Assembly: GCF_048553275.1 (NCBI RefSeq)
Contig: NZ_JBLZMW010000015.1
Coordinates: 77,539-141,538, forward strand
DNA length: 64,000 nucleotides
Direction: 5' to 3'
Origin: Pacificoceanicola sp048553275
GTDB lineage: Bacteria; Pseudomonadota; Alphaproteobacteria; Rhodobacterales; Rhodobacteraceae
The notes beneath the pieces were generated by a model. It ran no database searches. It had not been told where the DNA came from and saw nothing but the letters and a program-made list of their open reading frames with translations. The translations under genes and the position numbers were made by a program. Shown piece by piece: positions 17,063 to 25,713 of the stretch; the first letter of the stretch is position 1; each line of letters opens with the position of its first letter.

Positions 17063-18370
17063 ATGGAACCCGAAACCAGCCTGCTGGATACCGCCTTCTG
17101 GATCACATCCACGTCAATCGTGGCGCTGTTGATGCTGTCCGCTTTCTTTTCGGGGTCCGAAACCGCGCTGACCGCCGCCTCGCGCGGGAAATTGCGCAAC
17201 GGCGCCGACAAAGGCTCGCGCGGAGCGGCGACGGCGCTCAAGATCACCGAGGACAATGAACGGCTGATCGGTTCGGTCCTGCTTGGCAATAACCTCGTCA
17301 ACATCCTGGCTACCTCGCTGGCGACGGCGCTCTTTACCCGGCTGTTTGGTGAGAGCGGCGTGGCGCTGGCGACCCTGGTGATGACGCTGCTGGTTCTGAT
17401 CTTTGCCGAGGTGCTGCCGAAAACCTACGCCATCACCAATCCCGAGACCGCCGCCTCGCGCGTGGCGGCCCCGATTGCTCTGATCGTCAAACTGTTTGCC
17501 CCGGTGGTGTCCGCGGTGCGGGTTCTTGTGCGCGGGGTGTTGCGGGTGTTCGGCGTCCCCACCGACCCGGACAGCCACATCCTCGCCGTGCGCGAAGAGA
17601 TCGCAGGCGCGCTGCAACTCGGCCATTCCGAAGGCATTGTCGAAAAGGAAGACCGCGACCGCATTCTCGGGGCGCTGGATCTGTCCGAACGCACGGTCGA
17701 GGAAATCATGCTGCACCGCTCGGGTATCGAGATGATCAACGCCAGCGCCGATCCGCAGGAAATCCTGCAGCAATGCCTTGAAAGCCCGCACACCCGCCTG
17801 CCGGTCTATCGCGGAGAGCCGGAGAACATCGTCGGCGTCGTGCATGCCAAGGATCTCGTGCGCGCGATGTACAAGCTCTACGAGGATGGCGGCGCGGCAG
17901 AGGAACGCTTCCGCGAGTTCCGTGTTCTGGATGTCGCCATGAAGCCCTACTTCGTGCCGGACACCACGTCGCTCGACGATCAGATGCGCCAGTTCCTGCG
18001 CCGCCGCACGCATTTCGCGCTGGTCGTGGACGAATACGGCTCGCTGCAAGGCCTGATCACGCTGGAGGACATTCTCGAAGAGATCGTCGGCGAAATCACC
18101 GACGAACACGACCCGCAGGGCAGCGATACGCTGGAAAAGGGCGATGATGGCAATTACTGGATCGACGGGGGCATGACGATCCGCGATTTCAATCGCGCGA
18201 CCGATTGGTCCCTGCCCGACGACGAAGCCAACACCATCGCCGGTCTGGTCATTCACGAGGCGCAGATGATCCCGACCGTCGGACAGGTTTTCTCGTTTCA
18301 CGGCTTCCGCTTCGAAGTCGTCGCGCGCGAAAACAATCGCATCACACAGTTGAAGGTGCGTCCGCTCTAG
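17063..18370 (+). CDS. hemolysin/CorC-type (CNNM) membrane transporter with CBS pair
   Basis: 435 residues in three parts: CNNM/DUF21 transmembrane domain (about 1-185, several helices starting STSIVALLMLSAFFSGSETA), a CBS-domain pair (about 205-335, VEEIMLHRSGIEMI, RLPVYRGEPENIVGVVHAKD, LVVDEYGSLQGLITLEDILE) and a C-terminal CorC_HlyC domain (about 350-435). The family is linked to Mg/Co export or tolerance; the hemolysin label is historical. AAAGGAACG precedes the ATG. Its stop shares CTAG with the stop of the convergent histidine kinase gene. Confidence 0.9.
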   Translation: MEPETSLLDTAFWITSTSIVALLMLSAFFSGSETALTAASRGKLRNGADKGSRGAATALKITEDNERLIGSVLLGNNLVNILATSLATALFTRLFGESGVALATLVMTLLVLIFAEVLPKTYAITNPETAASRVAAPIALIVKLFAPVVSAVRVLVRGVLRVFGVPTDPDSHILAVREEIAGALQLGHSEGIVEKEDRDRILGALDLSERTVEEIMLHRSGIEMINASADPQEILQQCLESPHTRLPVYRGEPENIVGVVHAKDLVRAMYKLYEDGGAAEERFREFRVLDVAMKPYFVPDTTSLDDQMRQFLRRRTHFALVVDEYGSLQGLITLEDILEEIVGEITDEHDPQGSDTLEKGDDGNYWIDGGMTIRDFNRATDWSLPDDEANTIAGLVIHEAQMIPTVGQVFSFHGFRFEVVARENNRITQLKVRPL

Positions 18371-19470
18371 GGCGCGGGCTCCAGTGGAACAGTAAGATCG
18401 AGACAATAGCCCCCGGGCTGTGGCCCGGCATTCATGGTGCCGCCGATTTGCTCGGCGGAGGCTTCCATCAGCCGAATGCCGATTCCGGTACTGGCGTCGA
18501 TGGGGCCCTTGCTCTCGCCGCCAGTGCCATTGTCCCGGCAAATCAGCACAAGGCTCCCCGCGTCTTCCGACACCGCGATCGACACCACCCCGCCGGCGCC
18601 CTCCGGAAAGGCATGTTTGAACGCATTGGCGGCAAATTCGCTGATGATCAGCGCGAGCGAGGAGGCGACCTGCGGCGACACGGTCAGCGGCGCGCATGTG
18701 ATTTCAAGCACGATGCCGGCCGGAGCTTGGCTTTGCAGCAGGACGACCATCCGATCAAGATACTCGGAGAGCGAAACACTCTTGTGGCTGTTTGATTGGT
18801 ACAAGGCCGCGTGCAGCTCTGCCACCGCCGTCACCCGCCGGTCCACCGCCTGCAGAATGTCACGGGTTTCGTCATGGTCTGCCCGTGATCTATAGATTCG
18901 CAGAAAAGACGAAACCGTCTGCAGCGAGTTCTTGACCCGGTGGTCGATTTCATCGCGCAACACCTCTTCCGCAGCCAGTGCCCTGTGCAAGTCAAGCTGC
19001 TTCATGACCTGCTGCGCCATCACCCGCAGCACATCGCGCTGCAGATCCGTCAAGACGCGCGGCTTGTCATCCAGAACGCAGAGCGTACCAATCGCTCGGC
19101 CAGTCGGCGTGATCAACGGCGCACCTGCATAAAACCGCATCTTCCCGGTCATCCCGGAACACAGAGGGTTGTCGCGTGTGCGATCGTCATCGAGCGTATC
19201 GGGAATTTCCGTCAAGTCATCGTGTAAGATCGCATGCGAGCAGATCGAGGATTCGAGATCGGTCTGCGCGACATCCAGACCGACACGGGCTTTGAACCAC
19301 TGCCGGCTGTCATCCACAAAACTGATCAAGGCTGTCGGAACATCGAGCAACCTCGCCACCAGTGCGACGAGCGCGTCAAAATCCGGTCCCGTCTCGGTGT
19401 CGAGTATATTGTACCCTTTGAGCTCTTCCAGGCGAACAGATTGATCGCCGGGGATGTCGGCCAATGTCAT
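18367..19470 (-). CDS. soluble sensor histidine kinase, GAF plus HisKA_2/HATPase
   Basis: 367-residue cytoplasmic kinase without membrane segments. GAF domain at about 25-160 (ALISFVDDSRQWFKARVGL and IGTLCVLD). Dimerisation/phosphoacceptor segment LRDEIDHRVKNSLQTVSSFL with His177, the HisKA_2 type. ATPase domain with N-box around Asn282 (SEFAANAFKHAF), DNGTG at 313-317 and GIGIRL at 329-334. Kinases of this class often act in general stress or light responses of Alphaproteobacteria, but no response regulator or anti-sigma gene is adjacent. The signal sensed is unknown. Confidence 0.88.
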   Translation of the reverse strand: MTLADIPGDQSVRLEELKGYNILDTETGPDFDALVALVARLLDVPTALISFVDDSRQWFKARVGLDVAQTDLESSICSHAILHDDLTEIPDTLDDDRTRDNPLCSGMTGKMRFYAGAPLITPTGRAIGTLCVLDDKPRVLTDLQRDVLRVMAQQVMKQLDLHRALAAEEVLRDEIDHRVKNSLQTVSSFLRIYRSRADHDETRDILQAVDRRVTAVAELHAALYQSNSHKSVSLSEYLDRMVVLLQSQAPAGIVLEITCAPLTVSPQVASSLALIISEFAANAFKHAFPEGAGGVVSIAVSEDAGSLVLICRDNGTGGESKGPIDASTGIGIRLMEASAEQIGGTMNAGPQPGGYCLDLTVPLEPAP

Positions 19471-19831
19471 GATCGCCTCTCTTTCCTTTGAGTAAGCAAT
19501 ATTAGCAAATTCAAACGCTCTAGCAAGGCATTGATTTTATGCAAGAACATTACGCGACGACAGTCTTACGTAACGCAGTTTCCGATGCGTTCACGTTCGG
19601 GATGGCAACGCTGGCCGATCCGGACAGCCAGGGATTGCCAGGCCAGACGACGAGGTGGATTTCCCATGGCATGACCGGATCTCCCGCGCATCAATCCCGC
19701 ACCGACCGTGCGAAGAAAGGACGCTATGCTACTGCAGCAATTAGGGAAACTCTTCTGCCCTGATACAATATCGACCGTTTCTGACACAGCTCTGGCTGAC
19801 AAATGACCGCACTTTCTGCTATAAATGCCCC
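19471..19831. other. 361-bp divergent intergenic region
   Basis: Lies between the start of the histidine kinase (minus) and the start of the MobA-like gene (plus). The 19490-19540 part is AT-rich and is the likely kinase promoter. A 74-codon frame at 19539-19763 has no ribosome binding site or recognisable sequence and was not called. Confidence 0.4.
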
Positions 19832-20434
19832 ATGCATGATATTGCCATTCTGATCCCCGCTGCCGGCGCCAGTTCCCGGATGCTTGGGAAAGACAAACTG
19901 CTCGAAGTGGTCGACGATGCCCCGCTGCTGCGCAGGCAGGCCAGTCGTGCATTGGCCACCGGCTGCCATGTGACCGTCACCGTGCCGGATCACGACCATC
20001 CGCGCTGTGCGGCGTTGGCCGGGCTGCCGGTGCAACTTATTGCGATCCCGGATGCATCCGACGGCATGTCTGCTTCGCTGCGACGCGGGGTTGGACTCCT
20101 GCCGAAGGGGATGTCTGCCGTGATGATACTGCCCGGTGATATGCCTGACCTTGAGACTGCGGATATGATGCAGCTTATCAAGGGGTTCCGCGCCCTTCCT
20201 CATCCGATGCTTCAACAGGCCTGCGGCGCTGACGGAACGCCCGGTCACCCGGTCCTGTTTCCTGCGGATTGCTTCCTCGCGCTGACCCGCCTGACCGGCG
20301 ATCAAGGGGCGCGGGACATTGTCCAGGCAAACGCGCATCGGCTGGCGCGTATCCCGCTTGAAGGCAACCGTGCCTTGACGGATCTCGATACGCCGGAGGC
20401 TTGGGCCACGTGGCGGGCTGAGGTGATGGCTTAG
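19832..20434 (+). CDS. MobA-like NTP transferase (MocA family)
   Basis: 200-residue nucleotidyltransferase. N-terminal nucleotide-binding loop LIPAAGASSRMLGKDKLLEV, then DASDGMSASLRRGV and the metal-binding MILPGDMPDLET, followed by GTPGHPVLFP. These match the MobA-like group that makes molybdenum cytosine dinucleotide for xanthine dehydrogenase-type enzymes. No molybdoenzyme gene is adjacent, so the exact substrate is inferred from family only. Confidence 0.8.
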   Translation: MHDIAILIPAAGASSRMLGKDKLLEVVDDAPLLRRQASRALATGCHVTVTVPDHDHPRCAALAGLPVQLIAIPDASDGMSASLRRGVGLLPKGMSAVMILPGDMPDLETADMMQLIKGFRALPHPMLQQACGADGTPGHPVLFPADCFLALTRLTGDQGARDIVQANAHRLARIPLEGNRALTDLDTPEAWATWRAEVMA

Positions 20435-20460
20435 CAAGATCGTTCAATCTATTGATTTCA

Positions 20461-20487
20461 AATAAAAATGAGGCAGGTCACCCTGCC
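20461..20487 (-). terminator. probable terminator of the Hint/RTX gene
   Basis: On the minus strand GGCAGG, four bases, CCTGCC is followed by TCATTTTTATTT. It lies 74 bases after the stop of the gene at 20561. Confidence 0.6.
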
Positions 20488-20560
20488 CCGTTTCTTTGTC
20501 TGTCCGCACTTGAGAAGGCGTTTGGCCCAGCCCTGTGGGGCTGAACCGAAACCATCCCAA

Positions 20561-23500
20561 TCACTTTGTCAGAAGCTGTGCTTCGTGCTTTTTCAGCGAG
20601 CGGCGCGCGGCGCCATAGGCTTCGAGGCCCTCGGCCTGCTCCAGTTCGGGGAACAGCTCGAAGATTTCTTCAAGTTGCGCCGTCCCGATGCCCTTCAGCG
20701 TGTAATCTCCAGGCTGGAAGCTTTCGGTCCAGGCGCCGTTCGACAGGATTACTTCGTGGTTTTCGAACATCACGTGAATGTACGAGACCCCGAGGCTTTC
20801 GACCTCGTCCACCCCGTCAAGACCGGTCAGGTGCTTGGCCGCGACCAGAACTTCCCGCTCTTCAAAGTAAAGCGCGGTCTTGTCGTTGGCCACCAGGATG
20901 CGGTGATTCGGCGAGACCAGCATATCGTGCTCAGGCAGGTTATTCCCAAGAACGCCCTTCTGGATCAGGATCGGCTTGAAGTGCGGCTTGCGCGCCAGAT
21001 CAAATCCGGTCAGGTCCTTGCGGCCCACCCATTTGATCGCCTGAATGCCGTTGTCACGGGTGATGACACGGTCGCCGGGTTCGAGATCTTCGACAAGACG
21101 CTCACCCTGCGGCGTCGCGATCAGCGTACCGGGGGTAAAGCACGGGACCACTTCTTCGATTTCGAAGAAGTCCATGGTGCCGGTGACATCGCCATCAGCA
21201 TTGAGGAATTCGACGGTGCCGTCGATGCCGTTGCCGTTGCTGTCCGGCGAGGTGTCGACAATGCGCCAATCCTCGCCGCGCACCCCGACGCCGCTCAAAT
21301 CGAGGATGTCGTAGTCATCCCCTTCCGCGCCGCCATCCACGGTGTCGCCGATGCCGTCTGCGGCGCTATCGACGACGATCACGTCGCGATCCGCACCACC
21401 AGAGATGCTGTCGTCACCTGCGCCGCCGTTCAGAGTGTCGCCACCCTGACCGCCGATCAGCGTGTCGTCGTCACCGCCACCGTTGATCGAGTCTTCATCG
21501 ATGCCACCGTCAAGGTAGTCATTGCCAGAACCGCCAAGCAGAGTATCATCATCGTCGCCCCCAAAGATTGTGTCATTTCCGAGCGCGCCAATCAGACTGT
21601 CGCGGTCGTTCTCGGTGTTAACGTCGATGTCGTCGGTTAGTTCCAAGGCCGCCGGTGCGGAGCCGTCGATATAGTCGTCGTCCTGACCGCCGTCGATGGT
21701 GTCGGAGCCATGACCGCCAAGCAGCGAGTCGTTCCCTTGGTTGCCGGTGATGAGGTCATCATCAATGCCGCCATCCACCGTGTCATCGCCCTGTCCGCCG
21801 TCGATCGTATCATCGTCGTCGCCGGTTTCGATGGAATCGTTCCCGGTGTTGCCCTCGACATAATCGCGGCCATCCTCGGTGTTGGGATCAGAGGTGAAGC
21901 CCAGCGTCGGGAAAAACGGATCGTCGCCTTCGTAGTTCGAGAAGGTGTTGACGCCCGCAATGATCGTGTCATCGCCCGCGCCGCCAAAGATGGTATCGGC
22001 CCCCTGCGGGTCCACGAGGATGTCGTTGCCATCGCCCAGCGTGACAAGGTCGTTGTCGATGCCAGGGTTGACTACATCGTTGCCAGCGCCGGCATTGATG
22101 GTGTCGTTGTCGTCCCCGGTGTTGATCACGTCGACACCAGCGGTGCCGTCAACGCTGTCCAGATCGTCGCTCGGATCGGGGTCTTCGTCCAATCCGTTGA
22201 ACGGGTCGTCATCCTGCAGCGACGGATCGACCGGGAAGATGTCCGTGTCGATGCGGCCGGGATCCGCAGGTGTGACGGTCACGATGATCTCGGCCGTGTC
22301 GGTGCCGCCGTTGCCGTCGTCGATGGTATAGGGAATCGTGTCTTCACCGATAAAGGTTGGATCGGGCACATAGGTCACGGTGCCATCGGGGTTGAGCGTC
22401 GCCGTTCCGTTGGTGGGCGTGCCGATCGCGACACAGACAACCGGATCGCCGTTGGGATCGCTGTCATTCTCCGTCGGATCAAGCGTGACGGGCGTGCCGA
22501 CCTCCGTGGTTGGCGTGTCGTCGACAGCGACCGGCGGATCGTTCGGAGCGTCGTCGGACACGGTGACCGTAACGGTCGCAGCGTCGGTGCCGCCGTTGCC
22601 ATCGTCGATGGTGTAATCGAACGTATCGGTTCCGGTGAAACCGGCGTCCGGCGTGTAGGTGATCGTCCCATCGGGATTGACCGCCACCGAGCCGTTGGCC
22701 GGATCGGTTGCCGATGTCGTGCTCAGCGTGTCGCCTTCGGGATCGGTGTCGTTGCCGAGCACGGTGAGGGTCACAGGCGTGCCGACGGTGGTCGTGCCAG
22801 CATCGTCGACAGCATCCGGCGCGGTGTTCGCATCCGTCACGGTGACCGTGATGGTGCCCTGATCGCCGAGACCACCCGTGTCGCGCAGCTCGTAGGTGAA
22901 GCTGTCGGTCCCGGTAAAGCCGGCGTTCGGCGTATAGGTCACGGTGCCGTCAGCATTCAGGACTGCGGTGCCGTTGGCGGGGGTGCCGATGGAGAGAACG
23001 GACAGATCGTCGGTGCTGTCTTCGGCATCCAGATCGTTCAATGTAGGGTCAAGCGTCACGGGCGTTGCGACGCCCGTGGTTTCGGTGTCGTCGAAGGCCA
23101 CCGGCGGCGTGTTGGTTCCGTTATCAACCACCACGGTCACGGTTGCCGTATCGGTGCCGCCATTGCCGTCATCAATGGTGTAATCGAAGGTGTCAGTGCC
23201 CATGAAGCCCGCATCGGGCGTGTAGGTGATGGTCCCGTCGGGATTGACCACAACGGAGCCATTGGCCGGATCGGTGGCGGAGGTCGTGGTCAGCGTATCG
23301 CCTTCGGGATCGCTGTCGTTGCCCTGTACCTGAACAACAACGGCCGTATCGACCGAAGTCGTTTCGGTGTCGTCCACAGCGTCCGGCGCGGTGTTGCCAT
23401 CCACGTCAACGGTGGTGAAATGCACGTCGGAAACGGTCACGGCCTGCTGCACGGTGCCGCCGTTTTCGTAAATGATCTCAATGCTGTGAACCGGCTGATC

Positions 23501-24037
23501 AATGGTCACAAGGAGCGAGCCGGAGGCGTCGGTAAACGTGCCTTCTGTTGTGCCTGTCGCGGTCTGCCCAGACGTCGCGACGGCGCCCGCAGGGGTCAGC
23601 GTGACCGGCACGAGGTTGCCCTCGGCGTCATAAGCGTTGACCGTGACGATGTCTTCGAAGTCTCCGGCGCCGATGTTGTCCATATCGCCGTTCAGGGAAG
23701 AAAAATCGAGGTCGTTGATGCGGAATGAAACGGCCTGCACCTCGTCGGTGAAGCTGTCGGTGTCCGTGGCGGTAAAGGTCAGCGTTGTGCTGGCGGTCGA
23801 CGGCACGCCATCGTCATTCGCATCGTCGAACATCTTCAGGAAGGAATTCGGGTTCAGGTCTTCGCCATCGGCGACATAGCCTTCGGCGCTGTAGGTAAAC
23901 GCGGAGGCATACGGATCGGCCGCATTGAACGTGACCCCGACTTCAACACCGCCGGTGTCGACCGCGACGCTCGCCCCGTCATCCAGATTGGTACCATAGG
24001 CGCCCAAAGCACCCCAGTTAAGAAACAGATCAGCCAT
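20561..24037 (-). CDS. large Ig-like/RTX protein with C-terminal Hint domain
   Basis: 1158-residue acidic, probably secreted protein. Residues 1-210: N-terminal beta domain (starts MADLFLNWGALGAYGTN). Residues 211-592: four Ig/cadherin-like repeats, each with the pattern NGTxxxNxDGTxTYTPxxGFxGTDxFxY. Residues 625-905: RTX calcium-binding nonapeptides (GGxGxD type, e.g. LFGG-like IFGGAGDDTI, LLGGSGNDYL). Residues 965-1125: Hint domain beginning CFTPGTLIATPQGERLVEDL with Cys966 as the first residue of the autoprocessing motif. No N-terminal signal is seen, fitting type I secretion, though no ABC/HlyD genes are nearby. Function is probably adhesive or surface; self-cleavage at the Hint domain is inferred. 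Confidence 0.88.
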   Translation of the reverse strand: MADLFLNWGALGAYGTNLDDGASVAVDTGGVEVGVTFNAADPYASAFTYSAEGYVADGEDLNPNSFLKMFDDANDDGVPSTASTTLTFTATDTDSFTDEVQAVSFRINDLDFSSLNGDMDNIGAGDFEDIVTVNAYDAEGNLVPVTLTPAGAVATSGQTATGTTEGTFTDASGSLLVTIDQPVHSIEIIYENGGTVQQAVTVSDVHFTTVDVDGNTAPDAVDDTETTSVDTAVVVQVQGNDSDPEGDTLTTTSATDPANGSVVVNPDGTITYTPDAGFMGTDTFDYTIDDGNGGTDTATVTVVVDNGTNTPPVAFDDTETTGVATPVTLDPTLNDLDAEDSTDDLSVLSIGTPANGTAVLNADGTVTYTPNAGFTGTDSFTYELRDTGGLGDQGTITVTVTDANTAPDAVDDAGTTTVGTPVTLTVLGNDTDPEGDTLSTTSATDPANGSVAVNPDGTITYTPDAGFTGTDTFDYTIDDGNGGTDAATVTVTVSDDAPNDPPVAVDDTPTTEVGTPVTLDPTENDSDPNGDPVVCVAIGTPTNGTATLNPDGTVTYVPDPTFIGEDTIPYTIDDGNGGTDTAEIIVTVTPADPGRIDTDIFPVDPSLQDDDPFNGLDEDPDPSDDLDSVDGTAGVDVINTGDDNDTINAGAGNDVVNPGIDNDLVTLGDGNDILVDPQGADTIFGGAGDDTIIAGVNTFSNYEGDDPFFPTLGFTSDPNTEDGRDYVEGNTGNDSIETGDDDDTIDGGQGDDTVDGGIDDDLITGNQGNDSLLGGHGSDTIDGGQDDDYIDGSAPAALELTDDIDVNTENDRDSLIGALGNDTIFGGDDDDTLLGGSGNDYLDGGIDEDSINGGGDDDTLIGGQGGDTLNGGAGDDSISGGADRDVIVVDSAADGIGDTVDGGAEGDDYDILDLSGVGVRGEDWRIVDTSPDSNGNGIDGTVEFLNADGDVTGTMDFFEIEEVVPCFTPGTLIATPQGERLVEDLEPGDRVITRDNGIQAIKWVGRKDLTGFDLARKPHFKPILIQKGVLGNNLPEHDMLVSPNHRILVANDKTALYFEEREVLVAAKHLTGLDGVDEVESLGVSYIHVMFENHEVILSNGAWTESFQPGDYTLKGIGTAQLEEIFELFPELEQAEGLEAYGAARRSLKKHEAQLLTK
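21323..22165 (-). repeat. RTX nonapeptide repeat region in Hint protein
   Basis: Coding repeats for about residues 625-905, approximately 9-residue units of the GGxGxDxUx type with many Asp/Asn. Expected to fold as a calcium-stabilised beta-roll after secretion. Confidence 0.8.
22262..23407 (-). repeat. four Ig/cadherin-like coding repeats
   Basis: About 95-residue units at residues 211-305, 308-402, 403-496 and 499-592. Units 1 and 3 are almost identical in protein (TSATDPANGSV, NPDGTITYTPDAGF, DTFDYTIDDGNGGTD), implying recent duplication or gene conversion and a possible recombination hot spot. Confidence 0.85.
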
Positions 24038-24393
24038 CTTTCGACCCTCATTACCTTTCCCGGGGAGAACCCGGTTCGCAGTGTCGGCGACAATGCGCGC
24101 GGCACTGCCCGTTTCCTCAGTTACCCGTCAGGCTTGCGATTGATTGCGAAGTGTCACGGCAAAGCGCAACGCCCTGAAATAAGAGCAGACACACTTCGCC
24201 ATAGCAGCACGGGCGGATTCTCCACCCTCGCATCACCTCGCATCCATCGCGGATGCTCAACAGATCAGCGGCCGCCCCCGTGGCCAACAGACTTCACCCC
24301 CCAGTGGGCTTGCGTTAATTAATACGCAATGACCGGTGACGCACAAAGGACAAAATTTGCCAACGCTTCCCCCTGGCCGGGCTGACCGGGCCA

Positions 24394-24440
24394 AATGTGA
24401 CCGAATTTTCGCAAAGGCTGAGCGAAATTTTCATCACATT
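24394..24440. promoter_or_regulatory. 47-bp imperfect inverted repeat
   Basis: Arms 24394-24412 and 24422-24440 are 19 bases each with 15 complementary positions; outer arms AATGTGA/TCACATT are perfect and inner TTTCGC/GCGAAA are perfect. Loop is AAAGGCTGA. The outer arms resemble Crp/Fnr-type half sites (TGTGA...TCACA), but their spacing is far too wide for a normal site. It could be an operator pair or an RNA structure. Confidence 0.5.
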
Positions 24441-24606
24441 GTTTCCAGTTTTTCCGGAGTTCGCTTCGGTAAATCCCTTAGAATTTGTCGAAATCTTGAT
24501 CTCCGGCTCAAATGGCGCTTTTGCAGCCGCATTGATTGTCCGCGCTTTGATAACAGTTGCCCGGCTCCGGAGATCTGGCCCGTGCGATCGCATTCGGTGA
24601 CAAAAT

Positions 24607-24623
24607 GTGGCGATATTCGCCAC
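24607..24623. promoter_or_regulatory. GTGGCGA-TAT-TCGCCAC inverted repeat
   Basis: Perfect 7-bp arms around a 3-base centre, 17 bp in all, the size of a dimeric repressor site. It lies 305 bases before aroQ and 570 bases before the Hint gene start. Confidence 0.4.
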
Positions 24624-24814
24624 CTCGCGTGAACCAATCGCGACGCGACGCTGAGATTGTTCATGCGCGGGGCGGGTTTGCAGCACTCCTGGCTCGAATC
24701 ATTCGGCCCATTTCGCCACAGTTTCGCTACAATTGAGACAGGCTCAGGGGCCGCAGATGCCGGGCTCGCCGTGATCCATGATATTGGCGATGCATTGCGC
24801 CATTGCCAGACGAA

Positions 24815-24834
24815 ACCGAGGCGCGCGCCTCGGT
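24815..24834. promoter_or_regulatory. 20-bp perfect palindrome upstream of aroQ
   Basis: ACCGAGGCGCGCGCCTCGGT reads the same on both strands and lies 94 bases before the aroQ ATG. With no loop it is more like a protein-binding site than a terminator. Confidence 0.4.
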
Positions 24835-24927
24835 CAAGGATGTCCTTGCGGCAGGCGTGGTGGCATTTTTCTTTTCAATGTCAGGCGGCTTGGCTACATC
24901 GGTGGCAAAATCGGGAGTGAGAATGGC

Positions 24928-25359
24928 ATGAAGACGATCTATGTATTGAACGGTCCGAACCTGAACCTGCTGGGCAAGCGGCAGCCGGACCTCTATGGCA
25001 CTGAGACCCTGGACGACGTGACCGCGCTCTGTACGCGTGTCGCCGATGACGGGTTCGCCATTCATCAGGCACAATCCAATTACGAGGGTGGCCTGGTCGA
25101 CCTGATCCATGAGGCGCGCGAAAAAGCGTGTGGAATCGTAATAAACGCAGGGGCTTATACGCACACGTCCGTGGCCATTCTGGATGCGCTGAACACCTTT
25201 GAAGGACCGGTTATGGAGGTGCACATCAGCCAGGTGCACAAGCGCGAGAGCTTTCGCCACCATTCCTATATATCGATGCGCGCCGATGGCGTGATCGCGG
25301 GTCTCGGGACGGAGAGCTATGCTGCGGCCGTGCGCCGGATCTGCCAATTGGTGGGTTAA
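24928..25359 (+). CDS. aroQ: 3-dehydroquinate dehydratase, type II
   Basis: Third step of the shikimate pathway, 3-dehydroquinate to 3-dehydroshikimate. 143 residues, the usual size of the dodecameric type II enzyme. Motifs: LNGPNLNLLGKRQPDLYG (with the catalytic Tyr loop), QSNYEGGLVDLIHEA, VINAGAYTHTSVAI and VEVHISQVHKRESFRHHSY. ATG 24928 follows GGGAGTGAGA. The gene is single and convergent with phoB. Confidence 0.96.
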   Translation: MKTIYVLNGPNLNLLGKRQPDLYGTETLDDVTALCTRVADDGFAIHQAQSNYEGGLVDLIHEAREKACGIVINAGAYTHTSVAILDALNTFEGPVMEVHISQVHKRESFRHHSYISMRADGVIAGLGTESYAAAVRRICQLVG

Positions 25360-25448
25360 CCTTTCGGGCGCGCCCTGCCCCGGTTAACGCAGCGCGCCGA
25401 GGGGTAACGGCGCGTACGTTGCCAGTGCAACGCCCATATCTTGTGATC

Positions 25449-25473
25449 AACGCCTCTGCCCGGCAGAGGCGTT
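25449..25473. terminator. strong 12-bp hairpin between convergent aroQ and phoB
   Basis: AACGCCTCTGCC and GGCAGAGGCGTT are perfectly complementary around a single C. No long T-run follows, so a role as bidirectional terminator is inferred from the convergent position. Confidence 0.45.
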
Positions 25474-25684
25474 AACCGTTTCGAGGCCAGCGTTAACGGG
25501 CGTTTGGTACGATTCTCGCCGAGTTTGGTACAAAATCCAAAAGCCGCATGCATTGTGATAGCGCTACCGGGCCAAACCCGCACATGACATTGCGTCAGAA
25601 TTGGTTAATCACCGCGAAAACCGGGCAGCACAGGGCGGACATTCCGCGCCCGCAGGGAACCGGATTGCTTGCAGGAACCCGGCG

Positions 25685-25712
25685 CCGGTCGCTCAGGGCC
25701 GGTCGCTCAGGG
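25685..25712. repeat. 14-bp tandem repeat next to phoB stop
   Basis: CCGGTCGCTCAGGG occurs twice without a gap, ending two bases before the phoB stop codon. It looks like a simple slippage duplication. Confidence 0.6.
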
Positions 25713-25713
25713 C

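Larger units (their letters stand above)
24038..24927. other. 890-bp divergent non-coding region with inverted repeats
   Basis: Lies between the start of the Hint/RTX gene and aroQ. Short frames here lack ribosome binding sites or recognisable sequence. It must contain both promoters. Three inverted repeats (24394-24440, 24607-24623, 24815-24834) are listed separately. The 24310-24640 part is richer in A/T than its surroundings. Confidence 0.5.
25360..25713. other. 354-bp convergent intergenic region with GTTAAC cluster
   Basis: Between the aroQ stop and the phoB stop. No gene was seen. It holds GTTAAC at 25383-25388, 25471-25476 and 25492-25497 (a fourth copy, 25355-25360, overlaps the aroQ end), the hairpin at 25449-25473 and the tandem repeat at 25685-25712. 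Confidence 0.5.

Noticed and set aside
19539..19763. 74-codon plus-strand frame between kinase and MobA-like gene
   Set aside because: No ribosome binding site, no recognised sequence, and it lies in the promoter region of divergent genes.
21323..23407. Possible CRISPR-like or satellite repeat array
   Set aside because: The repeats are in-frame coding units of Ig-like and RTX domains, with no constant repeat/unique spacer alternation and no cas genes.
21710..23728. 672-codon plus-strand frame
   Set aside because: Antisense to the Ig/RTX repeats; its regular pattern simply mirrors the coding repeats of the minus-strand gene.
24315..24686. 123-codon minus-strand frame in the non-coding region
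   Set aside because: No ribosome binding site or domain; it spans the palindrome at 24394-24440 and appears to be chance.
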